15,923 nucleotides of DNA from Clostridia bacterium (GTDB taxonomy: Bacteria > Bacillota > Clostridia > Christensenellales > Maliibacteriaceae): NCBI GenBank assembly GCA_017935825.1, contig JAGBGW010000122.1, positions 1-15,923 of the forward strand, given 5' to 3'. This document shows positions 1 through 5,699 of the stretch, piece by piece (position 1 is the first letter of the stretch; every line of letters starts with the position of its first letter). The notes beneath the pieces were generated by a model. That model was not told the DNA's origin, searched no databases, and was given only the letters and a program-made list of their open reading frames with translations. The position numbers were made by a program, and so were the translations under genes.

Positions 1-2
1 GA

Positions 3-560
3 CATTTTGTAAGTTTTGAAGAAGCGAGGCAAAAACAATACGACTGCATTCTCGTCCTTGGCTGCGGCGTGCGCGGCGACAAGCCCACCATGATGCTGCG
101 CGACCGATTGGAAATGGGCATTTCGCTGTACGAATCGGGCGCATCGGGCAAGCTGCTTATGAGCGGCGACCACGGGCAGGAAAGCTATGACGAAGTGAAC
201 GTGATGAAGGAATACGCCATCGATGCAGGCATCCCCTCCTGCGACATCTTCATGGACCATGCAGGTTTTTCCACCTATGAAAGCATGTACCGCGCACGGG
301 ACGTATTCTGTGCCGAGCGCATCCTCATCGTCACACAAGAATACCACCTGTACCGCGCGGTGTTTGTCGCACGGGCGCTGGGTCTTGATGCCGAGGGCAT
401 CGCGGTGGAATCCAATGTGCGCTACGGGCAGTTTTACCGCGAAGTTAGGGAGATCGCCGCGCGATGCAAGGACTGCTTCACCGCCTTGTTTAAGCCCGAA
501 CCCACATTCTTAGGTGACGCCATCCCCGTAAGCGGAGACGGAAATCTGACCAACGATTAA
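3..560 (+). CDS. SanA/YdcF-type DUF218 domain protein (5' end missing)
   Basis: The reading frame is open from the window edge, so the N-terminus lies outside; a GTG at 69 is in frame but falls inside the conserved first strand and is not a credible start. The visible part begins with a hydrophobic strand CILVLGCGVRGDKPT, followed by RDRLEMGISLYESG, KLLMSGDHG, DEVNVMKEYAIDAGIP, a STYESMYRARDVF helix and ILIVTQEYHLYRA. This is the typical order of the DUF218 family (SanA, YdcF, ElyC), with its glycine-rich first loop and late His residue. Family members are usually anchored by an N-terminal membrane segment and are linked to envelope integrity (SanA to vancomycin exclusion), but their chemistry is poorly defined. 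The protein ends 4 nt before the start of a terminator. Family assignment is firm; the function here is not known. Confidence 0.85.
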   Translation, partial: HFVSFEEARQKQYDCILVLGCGVRGDKPTMMLRDRLEMGISLYESGASGKLLMSGDHGQESYDEVNVMKEYAIDAGIPSCDIFMDHAGFSTYESMYRARDVFCAERILIVTQEYHLYRAVFVARALGLDAEGIAVESNVRYGQFYREVREIAARCKDCFTALFKPEPTFLGDAIPVSGDGNLTND

Positions 561-563
561 AAC

Positions 564-600
564 AAAACCCTGCCTTTTCTTACAACAAAGGCAGGGTTTT
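564..600. terminator. Bidirectional intrinsic terminator between convergent genes
   Basis: A perfect 14-bp stem (564-577 with 587-600, AAAACCCTGCCTTT and its complement) closes a 9-nt loop. The stem ends are A/T runs, so U-tracts are made on both strands. It sits just after the stop of the DUF218 gene and just after the stop (602) of the opposing small gene, so it probably serves both. Confidence 0.9.
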
Positions 601-601
601 A

Positions 602-844
602 TCATCCAAAGTCATGGCGGTTTTCACAGCCGCTTCCAAGGTGTTCAAAAACACATACGATCTGTTCAATTTTCTCAAAGCAATCTTCATCCGTCAAAGA
701 ATCATCCTGCAGGATACATTTGATCTGCTGCAACGCCTGATAGCTTTTCATTTCAACGGCATGATCCATGGTTTGTTTCCATTGCATCATGTCCGCATCC
801 CTATCCTGCAACAGCTTCTCAAGAATTTCAAAGTATAGCTCCAT
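602..844 (-). CDS. Small acidic helical protein of unknown function (80 aa)
   Basis: I do not recognise this protein. The chosen start is the ATG at 844 (MELYFEILEKLL) because GGTGAT (854-849), complementary to the 16S rRNA 3' end, lies 4 nt upstream. The in-frame GTG at 853 and ATG at 850 overlap that site and would give 83 aa. The sequence is predicted to be almost entirely helical, rich in Glu, Asp and Gln, with three Cys (in QIKCIL, DEDCFE, IVCVF) and a fourth near the end (SGCENRHDFG). No signal peptide or membrane segment is seen. It is divergent from a ribbon-helix-helix regulator and shares its control region, so it may be that regulator's target. Its base composition is more AT-rich than the flanking genes. 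The + strand also has an open frame (614-838), but that lacks a ribosome binding site. Confidence 0.7.
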   Translation of the reverse strand: MELYFEILEKLLQDRDADMMQWKQTMDHAVEMKSYQALQQIKCILQDDSLTDEDCFEKIEQIVCVFEHLGSGCENRHDFG

Positions 845-856
845 TTGCATCACCAG

Positions 857-913
857 ATACTACTTTATACTACTAAAGGCGATAAGTCAATATTTTATAC
901 TTCTTTGTAGTAT
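857..913. promoter_or_regulatory. Phased ATACTAC heptamers, candidate operator
   Basis: ATACTAC occurs exactly at 857-863 and 867-873, the near copy ATACTTC at 897-903, and the inverted copy GTAGTAT at 907-913. All begin on a 10-bp grid (857, 867, 897, 907), about one DNA turn. Ribbon-helix-helix proteins commonly bind short repeated boxes as arrays of dimers, and such a protein is encoded 24 bp downstream. The boxes cover the plausible promoters for both divergent genes. That this is the operator is inferred from position and family behaviour. Confidence 0.5.
864..890 (-). promoter_or_regulatory. Candidate promoter of the 80-aa gene
   Basis: On the minus strand TTGACT (890-885) is followed 15 bp later by TATAAA (869-864). 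The spacing is shorter than the usual 17 bp, so this is tentative. Transcription would start near 857, just ahead of the GGTGAT ribosome binding site. The -10 lies inside one of the heptamer repeats described next, which would suit repression. Confidence 0.4.
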
Positions 914-923
914 TCTTGCAGCA

Positions 924-931
924 GAGGTGAT
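924..931 (+). promoter_or_regulatory. Ribosome binding site that fixes the TTG start of the RHH gene
   Basis: GAGGTGAT matches the anti-Shine-Dalgarno strongly and lies 5 nt before TTG at 937. An ATG at 932 is directly adjacent but opens only a two-codon frame (ATG GAT TGA) that overlaps the TTG, so it cannot be the gene start. Confidence 0.75.
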
Positions 932-936
932 ATGGA

Positions 937-1089
937 TTGAAACCTTTAAAGCAAAAGGTCAGTATTACATTGGATGCAGATATTATTGAACAAATCAAGA
1001 AGTTGGCAGAGGAATCAGATCGATCCTTCTCTCAGTATATCAACTTGGTATTGAAAAGACATTTGAGTCGGAAAAACGAAAACAAATAA
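937..1089 (+). CDS. Ribbon-helix-helix (Arc/CopG-type) DNA-binding protein, 50 aa
   Basis: The TTG-initiated frame gives a 50-residue protein with the full ribbon-helix-helix pattern. A basic strand (KQKVSITL, residues 5-12) would pair in the dimer and contact DNA. Helix A follows (ADIIEQIKKLAEES, 14-27), then the DRS turn with its helix-capping Ser, and helix B (FSQYINLVLKRHL, 31-43), then a short basic tail. Such proteins are dimeric repressors, often autoregulatory, and also serve as antitoxins or plasmid copy regulators. No toxin is adjacent in the same direction; the only partner is the divergent 80-aa protein. A strong ribosome binding site and a terminator 8 bp after the stop support it as a real single-gene unit. 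The fold call is firm; the target is inferred from the heptamer array upstream. Confidence 0.85.
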   Translation: MKPLKQKVSITLDADIIEQIKKLAEESDRSFSQYINLVLKRHLSRKNENK

Positions 1090-1096
1090 AGAATCA

Positions 1097-1127
1097 AAAC
1101 ATCCCGAACTGACAGTTCGGGATGTTT
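1097..1127. terminator. Bidirectional intrinsic terminator
   Basis: Near-perfect hairpin: AAACATCCCGAACT (1097-1110) pairs with 1114-1127 across a GAC triloop. It is followed by TGTTATTC on the + strand, and by TTTTGATTC on the minus strand. It ends the RHH gene (stop 1089) and the opposing histidine kinase gene (stop 1129). Confidence 0.85.
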
Positions 1128-1128
1128 G

Positions 1129-2199
1129 TTATTCTATTGAAAGATCAACGGACTGCCCTTTTGGCAGTTCCACGATCATGGCGGTGCCGCGGCCAAGGTT
1201 GGTCTCTGCGCGGACGGTGCCTTTATGAAGCTGGACGATGCGATGCACAAGGGAAAGTCCAAGTCCGCTGCCCGATTGCTTTCTTGAGGTATCACCCTGA
1301 TAGAACCGCTCGAAGATACGGCTTTTGGTCACCTCATCCATACCAATGCCGTAGTCGCGCACCATGACGTGGACACTGTCGCCATGCATCTGTGCGCGGA
1401 CGATGATGGTGCCGTTATCCTGCGAAAACTTGATGGCATTGTCGATCAGGTTGAGCCATACCTGATCCATCAGTTCCTCATCGGCAAAAAGACAGATGGA
1501 CTGCAGATCCACCTGCATGTCGATGTTCTTTGCCGCCCACTGGGGTTCCAGCAGGATGACGCTTTGGCGGATCTGTTCATCCAGCATGTAAGAGCAAAGG
1601 TCGGGTTTCTGCCTTCCTAAGTCGATACGGGACAGGCGCAGCATGTTTTCCGTCATGTGGGAAAGTCTGGCGCTTTCTTCTGCAATGGCAGCCGCGTATT
1701 CCCTGCGCTCTGCATCGGAAAGGTCTTCCTCCTGCAGCAGGTCTGCATAGCCTTCGATAATGGCAAGGGGCGTTTTCAGTTCATGGGAGACGCCTGAGAT
1801 AAAGTCTTTACGAAGGTAATCGTTGTTTTTCAGCTCCTGCGCCATAGCGTTGAAGTTGTTCTGCAAGTCACCGAACTCCGCCACGCGATCCTGACGGATC
1901 TGCACCTGCACGTCGTAATTGCCCTGCGCGATCTGCTTTGCCGCGTTGGACAGTGTGCGGATGGGACTGGTGGTGCCACGGGTGATGAAAAACATGGTGA
2001 TGATGATGACCGCCATTGCCACAAGCAGCAGCAGGACGTCTTTGATCGCCGAGCCGTAGAAGAACCAGCGGACCATTTCCTCTTCTTCTGCAAAGTTGCT
2101 TTGCACCATGAAGTAGTAAGCCAAAAACAGCGTCACCGCCGAGGTGACCAGCACAAGACCTGTCAAAAACAGCGCAAGGCGCGAACGAAGTTTTCTCAT
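1129..2199 (-). CDS. Membrane sensor histidine kinase (HAMP-HisKA-HATPase)
   Basis: A 356-aa two-component sensor. It has a transmembrane helix at about 8-31, a loop of only about 20 residues (33-52, with the acidic run AEEEEM), a second transmembrane helix at 53-73, and a HAMP linker (about 74-127, TSPIRTLSNAAKQIAQGNY). The HisKA helix has the phospho-acceptor His139 in FISGVSHELKTPL. The ATPase domain has its N box at 250-257 (NLIDNAIK), the G1 box DYGIGMD (282-288) and GSGLGL (310-315). All catalytic motifs are intact. The outside loop is too small for a normal ligand-binding domain, so the signal is probably sensed in or at the membrane or through a partner protein. Its ATG overlaps the stop of the upstream regulator gene (ATGA), so the two are translationally coupled. 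The stimulus is unknown. Confidence 0.95.
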   Translation of the reverse strand: MRKLRSRLALFLTGLVLVTSAVTLFLAYYFMVQSNFAEEEEMVRWFFYGSAIKDVLLLLVAMAVIIITMFFITRGTTSPIRTLSNAAKQIAQGNYDVQVQIRQDRVAEFGDLQNNFNAMAQELKNNDYLRKDFISGVSHELKTPLAIIEGYADLLQEEDLSDAERREYAAAIAEESARLSHMTENMLRLSRIDLGRQKPDLCSYMLDEQIRQSVILLEPQWAAKNIDMQVDLQSICLFADEELMDQVWLNLIDNAIKFSQDNGTIIVRAQMHGDSVHVMVRDYGIGMDEVTKSRIFERFYQGDTSRKQSGSGLGLSLVHRIVQLHKGTVRAETNLGRGTAMIVELPKGQSVDLSIE

Positions 2200-2870
2200 A
2201 GGGGTTTCTCCATCCGATAGCCAAGGCCGCGCACGGTGGAAATGCGGATGTCCGAAATGCTTTCCAGTTTTTCGCGCAGGCGCTTGATATGGGTATCCAC
2301 GGTTCTGGGGTCGGATTCGCTGTCATAGCCCCAGACGTCATCCATCAGTTCCTGACGGGTGAAAATCTTCCCTGCATGGGCGGCAAGTTTTTCCAAAAGG
2401 CGGAATTCCTTTAAGCGAAGCGGCACCTCCTGTCCATCCGCGCAGACACAAAGCTTCTGCGCATCCAAAACCGCACTGCCGATTTTTACATCCGTGGGCT
2501 GTTCCTGTTTGGTCCTTCGAAGAAGCGCTTCCACGCGAAGGAGAAGTTCTTCCATGCGTACGGGTTTGATCAGGTAATCGTCTGCGCCACGGCGGAAGCT
2601 TTCCCGCATGGCATCAAACTGTTCCTTTGCGGTGACCACCAAAATGGGCGTTTCCACACCTTCTTTTCGAAGGAAGGAAATCAGGGTCAAGCCATCCATA
2701 TTGGGCATCATGATGTCCGCCACGATCAAATCGGCATGGTGATCGTTTAACACCTGCAGCGCTTGTTGTCCATCATTTGCCTCCAGCACGTCATAGCGCC
2801 CGCGGCGCATATGGATCGCCAAAAGCTTTCTGTATTCCACATTGTCTTCCACAAGCAGGATGGTTGCCAT
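2196..2870 (-). CDS. OmpR/PhoB-family response regulator
   Basis: A 224-aa regulator. The ATG at 2870 (MATILLVEDN) is chosen over an upstream start because GGGAG lies 7 nt before it and because the receiver domain begins there; the longer version would add 24 non-homologous residues overlapping the promoter. The receiver (1-118) has the acidic pair at Glu8-Asp9, the phospho-acceptor Asp52 (VADIMMPNMDG), Thr80 and Lys102 (LIKPV). After a short linker, the winged-helix effector domain (127-224) has the typical LRLKEFRLLEKLA, TRQELMDDVWG, RTVDTHIKRLREKL and VRGLGYRM segments. It forms one operon with the kinase downstream. A palindrome just upstream of its promoter could allow autoregulation. 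The regulon cannot be read from this window. Confidence 0.96.
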   Translation of the reverse strand: MATILLVEDNVEYRKLLAIHMRRGRYDVLEANDGQQALQVLNDHHADLIVADIMMPNMDGLTLISFLRKEGVETPILVVTAKEQFDAMRESFRRGADDYLIKPVRMEELLLRVEALLRRTKQEQPTDVKIGSAVLDAQKLCVCADGQEVPLRLKEFRLLEKLAAHAGKIFTRQELMDDVWGYDSESDPRTVDTHIKRLREKLESISDIRISTVRGLGYRMEKPL

Positions 2871-2901
2871 AAATTTTCTCCCGTACGGTTGGTTTTGCTT
2901 C

Positions 2902-2910
2902 ATTATAACA
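2902..2910 (-). promoter_or_regulatory. Extended -10 promoter of the two-component operon
   Basis: On the minus strand TGTTATAAT gives a consensus -10 with the TGn extension; no good -35 is needed or seen at 17 bp. It lies 31 bp upstream of the regulator's ATG and next to the palindrome at 2928-2955. Confidence 0.65.
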
Positions 2911-2927
2911 CAATACCGCTTGGGTTT

Positions 2928-2955
2928 GTTCAAGTGTTCCAAAGAACACCTGAAC
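2928..2955. repeat. Long palindrome upstream of the two-component promoter
   Basis: GTTCAAGTGTTC (2928-2939), a 4-nt CAAA centre, then GAACACCTGAAC (2944-2955): 11 of 12 positions pair. It ends about 18 bp upstream of the -10 for the response regulator, where an activator or the phosphorylated regulator itself could bind. Its left arm shares GTTCAAGTG with the hairpin array that follows, so it could equally be the first member of that array. Confidence 0.6.
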
Positions 2956-2960
2956 AGTTT

Positions 2961-3041
2961 TATTCGCCTTACGGCGAGTGATATTGCTTTGCAGTGATAT
3001 TTGAACTTTGTTCAAGTGATATTGCCTTCGGCAGTTTGAAT
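2961..3041. repeat. Array of short hairpins joined by GTGATATT
   Basis: Four small hairpins stand in tandem: CGCC-TTAC-GGCG (2965-2976), TGC-TTT-GCA (2985-2993), TTGAAC-TTT-GTTCAA (3001-3015) and TGCC-TTC-GGCA (3023-3033). Three are preceded or followed by the same spacer, GTGATATT, at 2978-2985, 2994-3001 and 3016-3023. An outer TTCAA/TTGAA pair (3011-3015, 3036-3040) encloses the last one. It contains no open frame. I recall similar GTGATATTGC-hairpin strings between genes in some Clostridia, but cannot verify that here. It could be a non-coding repeat family or an RNA element downstream of the lipid kinase terminator. Confidence 0.6.
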
Positions 3042-3054
3042 TGTAAATAAAAAC

Positions 3055-3088
3055 ACTACCCGAAAAAGTTTTCTCTTCCTCGGGTAGT
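3055..3088 (-). terminator. Intrinsic terminator of the nitroreductase-lipid kinase operon
   Basis: A 9-bp stem (ACTACCCGA at 3055-3063 with TCGGGTAGT at 3080-3088). Read on the minus strand it is followed by GTTTTTATTT, a good U-tract, and it lies 25 bp after the lipid kinase stop. Confidence 0.8.
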
Positions 3089-3112
3089 CTTTTCTTCCGG
3101 TATTCGTTTGCA

Positions 3113-4012
3113 TTATTCAGGCACGGCGAAGCGAAGTGCACGGGGCAGGACTTCCACCTCGATGCGGTCTGCTTCCACGATGTCGCCGTCCAGAACGAAT
3201 TTGATGGGCTTGTCGGAGGTGATCTCCAGTTTCTTTGCGCGGCGGTAAATCAGATAGGGCGCAAATCTCGGGTCGTCCAGATGTCCGCCCTTTTTGTAGG
3301 TGCCGATGAGCCTTGCAAGAAGCAGTCTGCCCACGGGGCGCACAAGACAAAGCTCCATCAGACCGTCCGCATTGTCCGAACGGGGTGCGCATTGGAATCC
3401 GCCGCCGACGTATTTGCCGTTTGCCGCGGTGCAAAGAAGGATATCGCCGTCGATGACCTCTTCCCCATCCGCCGTCATGCGGCAGTAGGTGCGCATGCCG
3501 TTGAAAAGAGACGTGATGATGCCCGTGTAGTAGGCGTTGTTGCCGCCGATCAAAGGCTTTCTTCGCACACGCATCATGGTATCGCACACATAGGCATCAA
3601 AGCCAAGATCAAAGGCATTGATGCAAAGCCTGTCCCCTGCGCGGATCAGGTCGATTTCCTCTTCGGGTGCTTCCAACAGTTTATCCAGATCAAGAAACCG
3701 CTCTCTACCGCCGTAGTAACGGACAAAGTCGTTGCCGCTGCCCACGGGGTAGCTGGTCATGGATGCATTATCGTGACCGTAGACGCCCCGAAGCACGGAG
3801 GAAAGAGAACCGTCACCGCCGCAGGCATAAAAGCGCAGTTTTTCATCGGGCATCTGTTCACAGCAGGTGCGTACATATTCCGTTGCCGCATCCGCCGTGG
3901 GCGCTACAAAAAGGTCCCAGGAAAGGTTTTCTTTTTGCTGCAGCTGCGCACGGATCTCTTCTGCGCAATTCTTTTTCCCTGCGGTGGGGTTGACGATAAA
4001 GATGTGTTTCAT
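3113..4012 (-). CDS. Diacylglycerol/lipid kinase family protein (DAGK catalytic domain)
   Basis: A 299-aa cytosolic or membrane-associated kinase of the DgkB/YegS/sphingosine-kinase superfamily, which phosphorylates a lipid hydroxyl using ATP. Motifs appear in the usual order: NPTAG (8-12) in the first nucleotide-binding loop, GGDGS (65-69), the catalytic-site core, PVGSGNDF (89-96), FDLGFDAYV (134-142), GGGFQCAPRSDNADG (203-217), where the Asp/Asn-rich loop binds metal, and LDGD (274-277) near the C-terminus. Length and motif spacing are normal and nothing is missing. It follows the nitroreductase gene by 28 bp and shares its promoter and terminator. The ribosome binding site is poor, so translation may depend on the upstream gene. 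DgkB-type diacylglycerol salvage to phosphatidic acid is the likeliest role; the exact lipid cannot be told from sequence. Confidence 0.93.
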   Translation of the reverse strand: MKHIFIVNPTAGKKNCAEEIRAQLQQKENLSWDLFVAPTADAATEYVRTCCEQMPDEKLRFYACGGDGSLSSVLRGVYGHDNASMTSYPVGSGNDFVRYYGGRERFLDLDKLLEAPEEEIDLIRAGDRLCINAFDLGFDAYVCDTMMRVRRKPLIGGNNAYYTGIITSLFNGMRTYCRMTADGEEVIDGDILLCTAANGKYVGGGFQCAPRSDNADGLMELCLVRPVGRLLLARLIGTYKKGGHLDDPRFAPYLIYRRAKKLEITSDKPIKFVLDGDIVEADRIEVEVLPRALRFAVPE

Positions 4013-4040
4013 GAAAAGGACTCGTTTCTAATGGAAAAAT

Positions 4041-4823
4041 TTAGTCAAGATAGGTGACATCCAGGGGATTTCTTGCGGCAAAGCGGCGGAATTTCACATC
4101 CGGCACACCTGCCATCAGCACAGCGTGGATGGCTTCATTTTCTTTCACGCCGTACGTTTCGCGGAACTTTGCATCGTAGGCGCCGTTGGTGGCGAGAGTC
4201 TCATACATGCCTGCCCAGCAGGTACCGATGCCAAGGCTGGGTGCCATAAGGGACATGAAGGTGCAGGAGAAGTAGGCATTTTTATGATGATTCTCCGTAT
4301 TTTCGCCGATGGCGACGATCAGCGTGGTGCAGGAGCGCAAGATATCGTCTGCGCCCTCATTGCGGAATTTTTCCACACGGGGCATGAGCCACTGGATGGA
4401 GGGATTTTCGGGGCAGAAGCGTTCTGCCTCGGTGCAGAATTCATCCACCAGCTTCTGGATTTTTTCGCGGCCATTGACCACCACGTAGCGAATACCCTGA
4501 CGGTTGGAGCCGGTCAGAGCATAGGTACCCATGGTCAGCATGCGGGTGAGCTTTTCAGGGTCGATCTGTTCGTCCTTGTAATAACGAACACTTCGGGCAT
4601 AACGCAGGAATTTTTCTGCCGTTTCGGCATCGACGGGTTCACCGCACAGGGGCTGGACGCCAGACAGCGGATGCTCCAGCGCATCCACGGGGCAGATGGC
4701 GACGCAGTGACCGCAGGCGTTGCAGCCTTCAAGGTTGATTTTCACACCCTCATCGGTCATGGTCAGAGGCTTTGCCGCAGAGGAACATACTGCAATACAT
4801 TTTCCGCATTTGATGCAATCCAT
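4041..4823 (-). CDS. Ferredoxin-nitroreductase fusion (two 4Fe-4S clusters plus FMN domain)
   Basis: A 260-aa protein. Residues 1-50 form a bacterial 2[4Fe-4S] ferredoxin with Cys3, 6, 9, 13 and Cys34, 37, 40, 44; the usual Pro after the fourth Cys is Ser in the first cluster and present in the second (CP). Residues 70-260 are a nitroreductase-family FMN domain: RYARSVRYYKDEQI (the phosphate-binding Arg segment), TGSNRQGIRYVVV, then FMSLMAPSLGIGTCWAG and AVLMAGVP. Such fusions are common in anaerobic Firmicutes; the ferredoxin part likely passes electrons to the flavin to reduce an unknown quinone, nitro or other compound. The ATG is supported by AAGGAG ending 9 nt upstream. It is the first gene of an operon with the lipid kinase. 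Family call is firm; substrate unknown. Confidence 0.93.
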   Translation of the reverse strand: MDCIKCGKCIAVCSSAAKPLTMTDEGVKINLEGCNACGHCVAICPVDALEHPLSGVQPLCGEPVDAETAEKFLRYARSVRYYKDEQIDPEKLTRMLTMGTYALTGSNRQGIRYVVVNGREKIQKLVDEFCTEAERFCPENPSIQWLMPRVEKFRNEGADDILRSCTTLIVAIGENTENHHKNAYFSCTFMSLMAPSLGIGTCWAGMYETLATNGAYDAKFRETYGVKENEAIHAVLMAGVPDVKFRRFAARNPLDVTYLD

Positions 4824-4898
4824 AAGTCGTTTCTCCTTTTTGATGGGAATTATGCTGCCCGCTTTTACATCGGGCGAAATCCGATAATATTTGACAGT

Positions 4899-4927
4899 AT
4901 TCTACCATGAATTCCCCGTATTGGAAA
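4899..4927 (-). promoter_or_regulatory. Promoter of the nitroreductase operon
   Basis: Minus strand: TTTCCA (4927-4922), a 17-bp spacer, then TAGAAT (4904-4899) preceded by TGG, an extended -10. The leader of about 75 nt contains a GCCCG/CGGGC hairpin (4857-4861 with 4871-4875) ahead of the ribosome binding site; no riboswitch was recognised. Confidence 0.65.
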
Positions 4928-4970
4928 ATAAATTCTGTATAAAATGCCGCTATGAACGTGTGATTGCTTC

Positions 4971-4985
4971 TGTTATAATTATAAT
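4971..4985 (+). promoter_or_regulatory. Extended -10 promoter of the methyltransferase operon
   Basis: TGTTATAAT (4971-4979) is a consensus extended -10; an overlapping second TATAAT follows at 4980-4985. No clear -35 is seen. The leader to the TTG start is about 30 nt, too short for an attenuator or leader peptide, so expression is probably constitutive or factor-controlled. Confidence 0.65.
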
Positions 4986-5006
4986 AGAGTATTTTGGCAG
5001 AAACGA

Positions 5007-5013
5007 GGGTGAT
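5007..5013 (+). promoter_or_regulatory. Ribosome binding site fixing the TTG start of the methyltransferase
   Basis: GGGTGAT lies 5 nt before TTG at 5019, the same arrangement as at the RHH gene. The next in-frame ATG (5052) has only an A-rich stretch upstream and would remove a segment that aligns with the NpmA N-terminus. Confidence 0.7.
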
Positions 5014-5018
5014 ATCCT

Positions 5019-5669
5019 TTGATCATATTGCACGGCAAAGAAAAAAAGAACATGACGGCACAAGAACTGGATGCGCTGATCGCTCAATTTTCCCGCGTGG
5101 TGATCGACGTGGGCACGGGCGACGGCAAAAACGTGTATAAAAGCGCAAAGGGCGCACCCGACACGCTTTATATCGGATTGGATGCGGCGGCGGAAAACAT
5201 GACCGACACCGCAAAGAAGCTGATCAAAAAGCCCGAAAAAGGCGGACTTGCCAACTGCCTGCTGGTGGTGGGCACGGCGGAGAATCCCCCAATCGAATTG
5301 CAGGGCAAGGCGGACGAGCTGACGGTGTACTTCCCCTGGGGAACTCTTTTGCAGGGCGTGGCATGCGCACAGGAAGAAATGCTTTCAAAGCTCCACGCAC
5401 TTTGCAAAGTGGGTGCAGCATTTACCTTCGTCACCACCTATTCCCCCTCCTTTGAGGCAGCAGAAATCGAAAAGCGCGGTCTTCCCCCGCTTTCCATCGA
5501 ATTCTTGCAAGGCGACTATGCCGATTCCATCCGTCCCATGGGATTCCAAGTGGAAGAAGTGGCACTGCACGACAATTCCTATGCGGCAGGGTTTGAATCC
5601 GCATGGGCAAAGCGTCTTGCCCACGGCAGAAAACGTGATTTTTATCGTGTCACCGGCACGATCCAATAA
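5019..5669 (+). CDS. NpmA/KamB-family 16S rRNA (adenine-1408-N1)-methyltransferase
   Basis: A 216-aa class I SAM-dependent methyltransferase. From memory of NpmA (219 aa), the match runs end to end: MIILHGK at the N-terminus, VVIDVGTGDGKN, TLYIGLDAAAEN, AKKLIKKPEKGGLAN, VYFPWGTLLQGV, FVTTYSPSFEAAEIEKRGLP and the C-terminal AWAKRLAHGRKRDFYRVTG. Residues described as functional in NpmA are present: Asp30, Asp55 and Glu88 for SAM; Pro106 and Trp107, and the second tryptophan (Trp196, NpmA Trp197) that sandwich the flipped A1408; basic Lys66, 67, 70, 71 and Arg153 for rRNA docking. Such enzymes act on the assembled 30S subunit and cause resistance to most aminoglycosides. It is first in a five-gene operon, 30 bp before the ZIP gene, with base composition like its neighbours. 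Family is near certain; activity and physiological role are untested. Confidence 0.92.
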   Translation: MIILHGKEKKNMTAQELDALIAQFSRVVIDVGTGDGKNVYKSAKGAPDTLYIGLDAAAENMTDTAKKLIKKPEKGGLANCLLVVGTAENPPIELQGKADELTVYFPWGTLLQGVACAQEEMLSKLHALCKVGAAFTFVTTYSPSFEAAEIEKRGLPPLSIEFLQGDYADSIRPMGFQVEEVALHDNSYAAGFESAWAKRLAHGRKRDFYRVTGTIQ

Positions 5670-5699
5670 AAATTTCAGACAAATTCGGAGGTCTTTCTT

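Noticed and set aside
602..1089. A confirmed toxin-antitoxin pair
   Set aside because: The genes are divergent, and the 80-aa protein shows no known toxin fold; only the RHH regulator is recognised.
2871..2942. 24-residue N-terminal extension of the response regulator
   Set aside because: It would run through the extended -10 promoter and ribosome binding site; the receiver domain starts at the ATG at 2870.
4857..4875. Leader hairpin of the nitroreductase gene as a riboswitch
   Set aside because: A single 5-bp stem without a terminator or conserved core; no riboswitch class recognised.
4891..4896. TTGACA on the + strand as a -35 for the methyltransferase operon
   Set aside because: No -10-like sequence lies 16-18 bp downstream; the extended -10 at 4971 is better placed.
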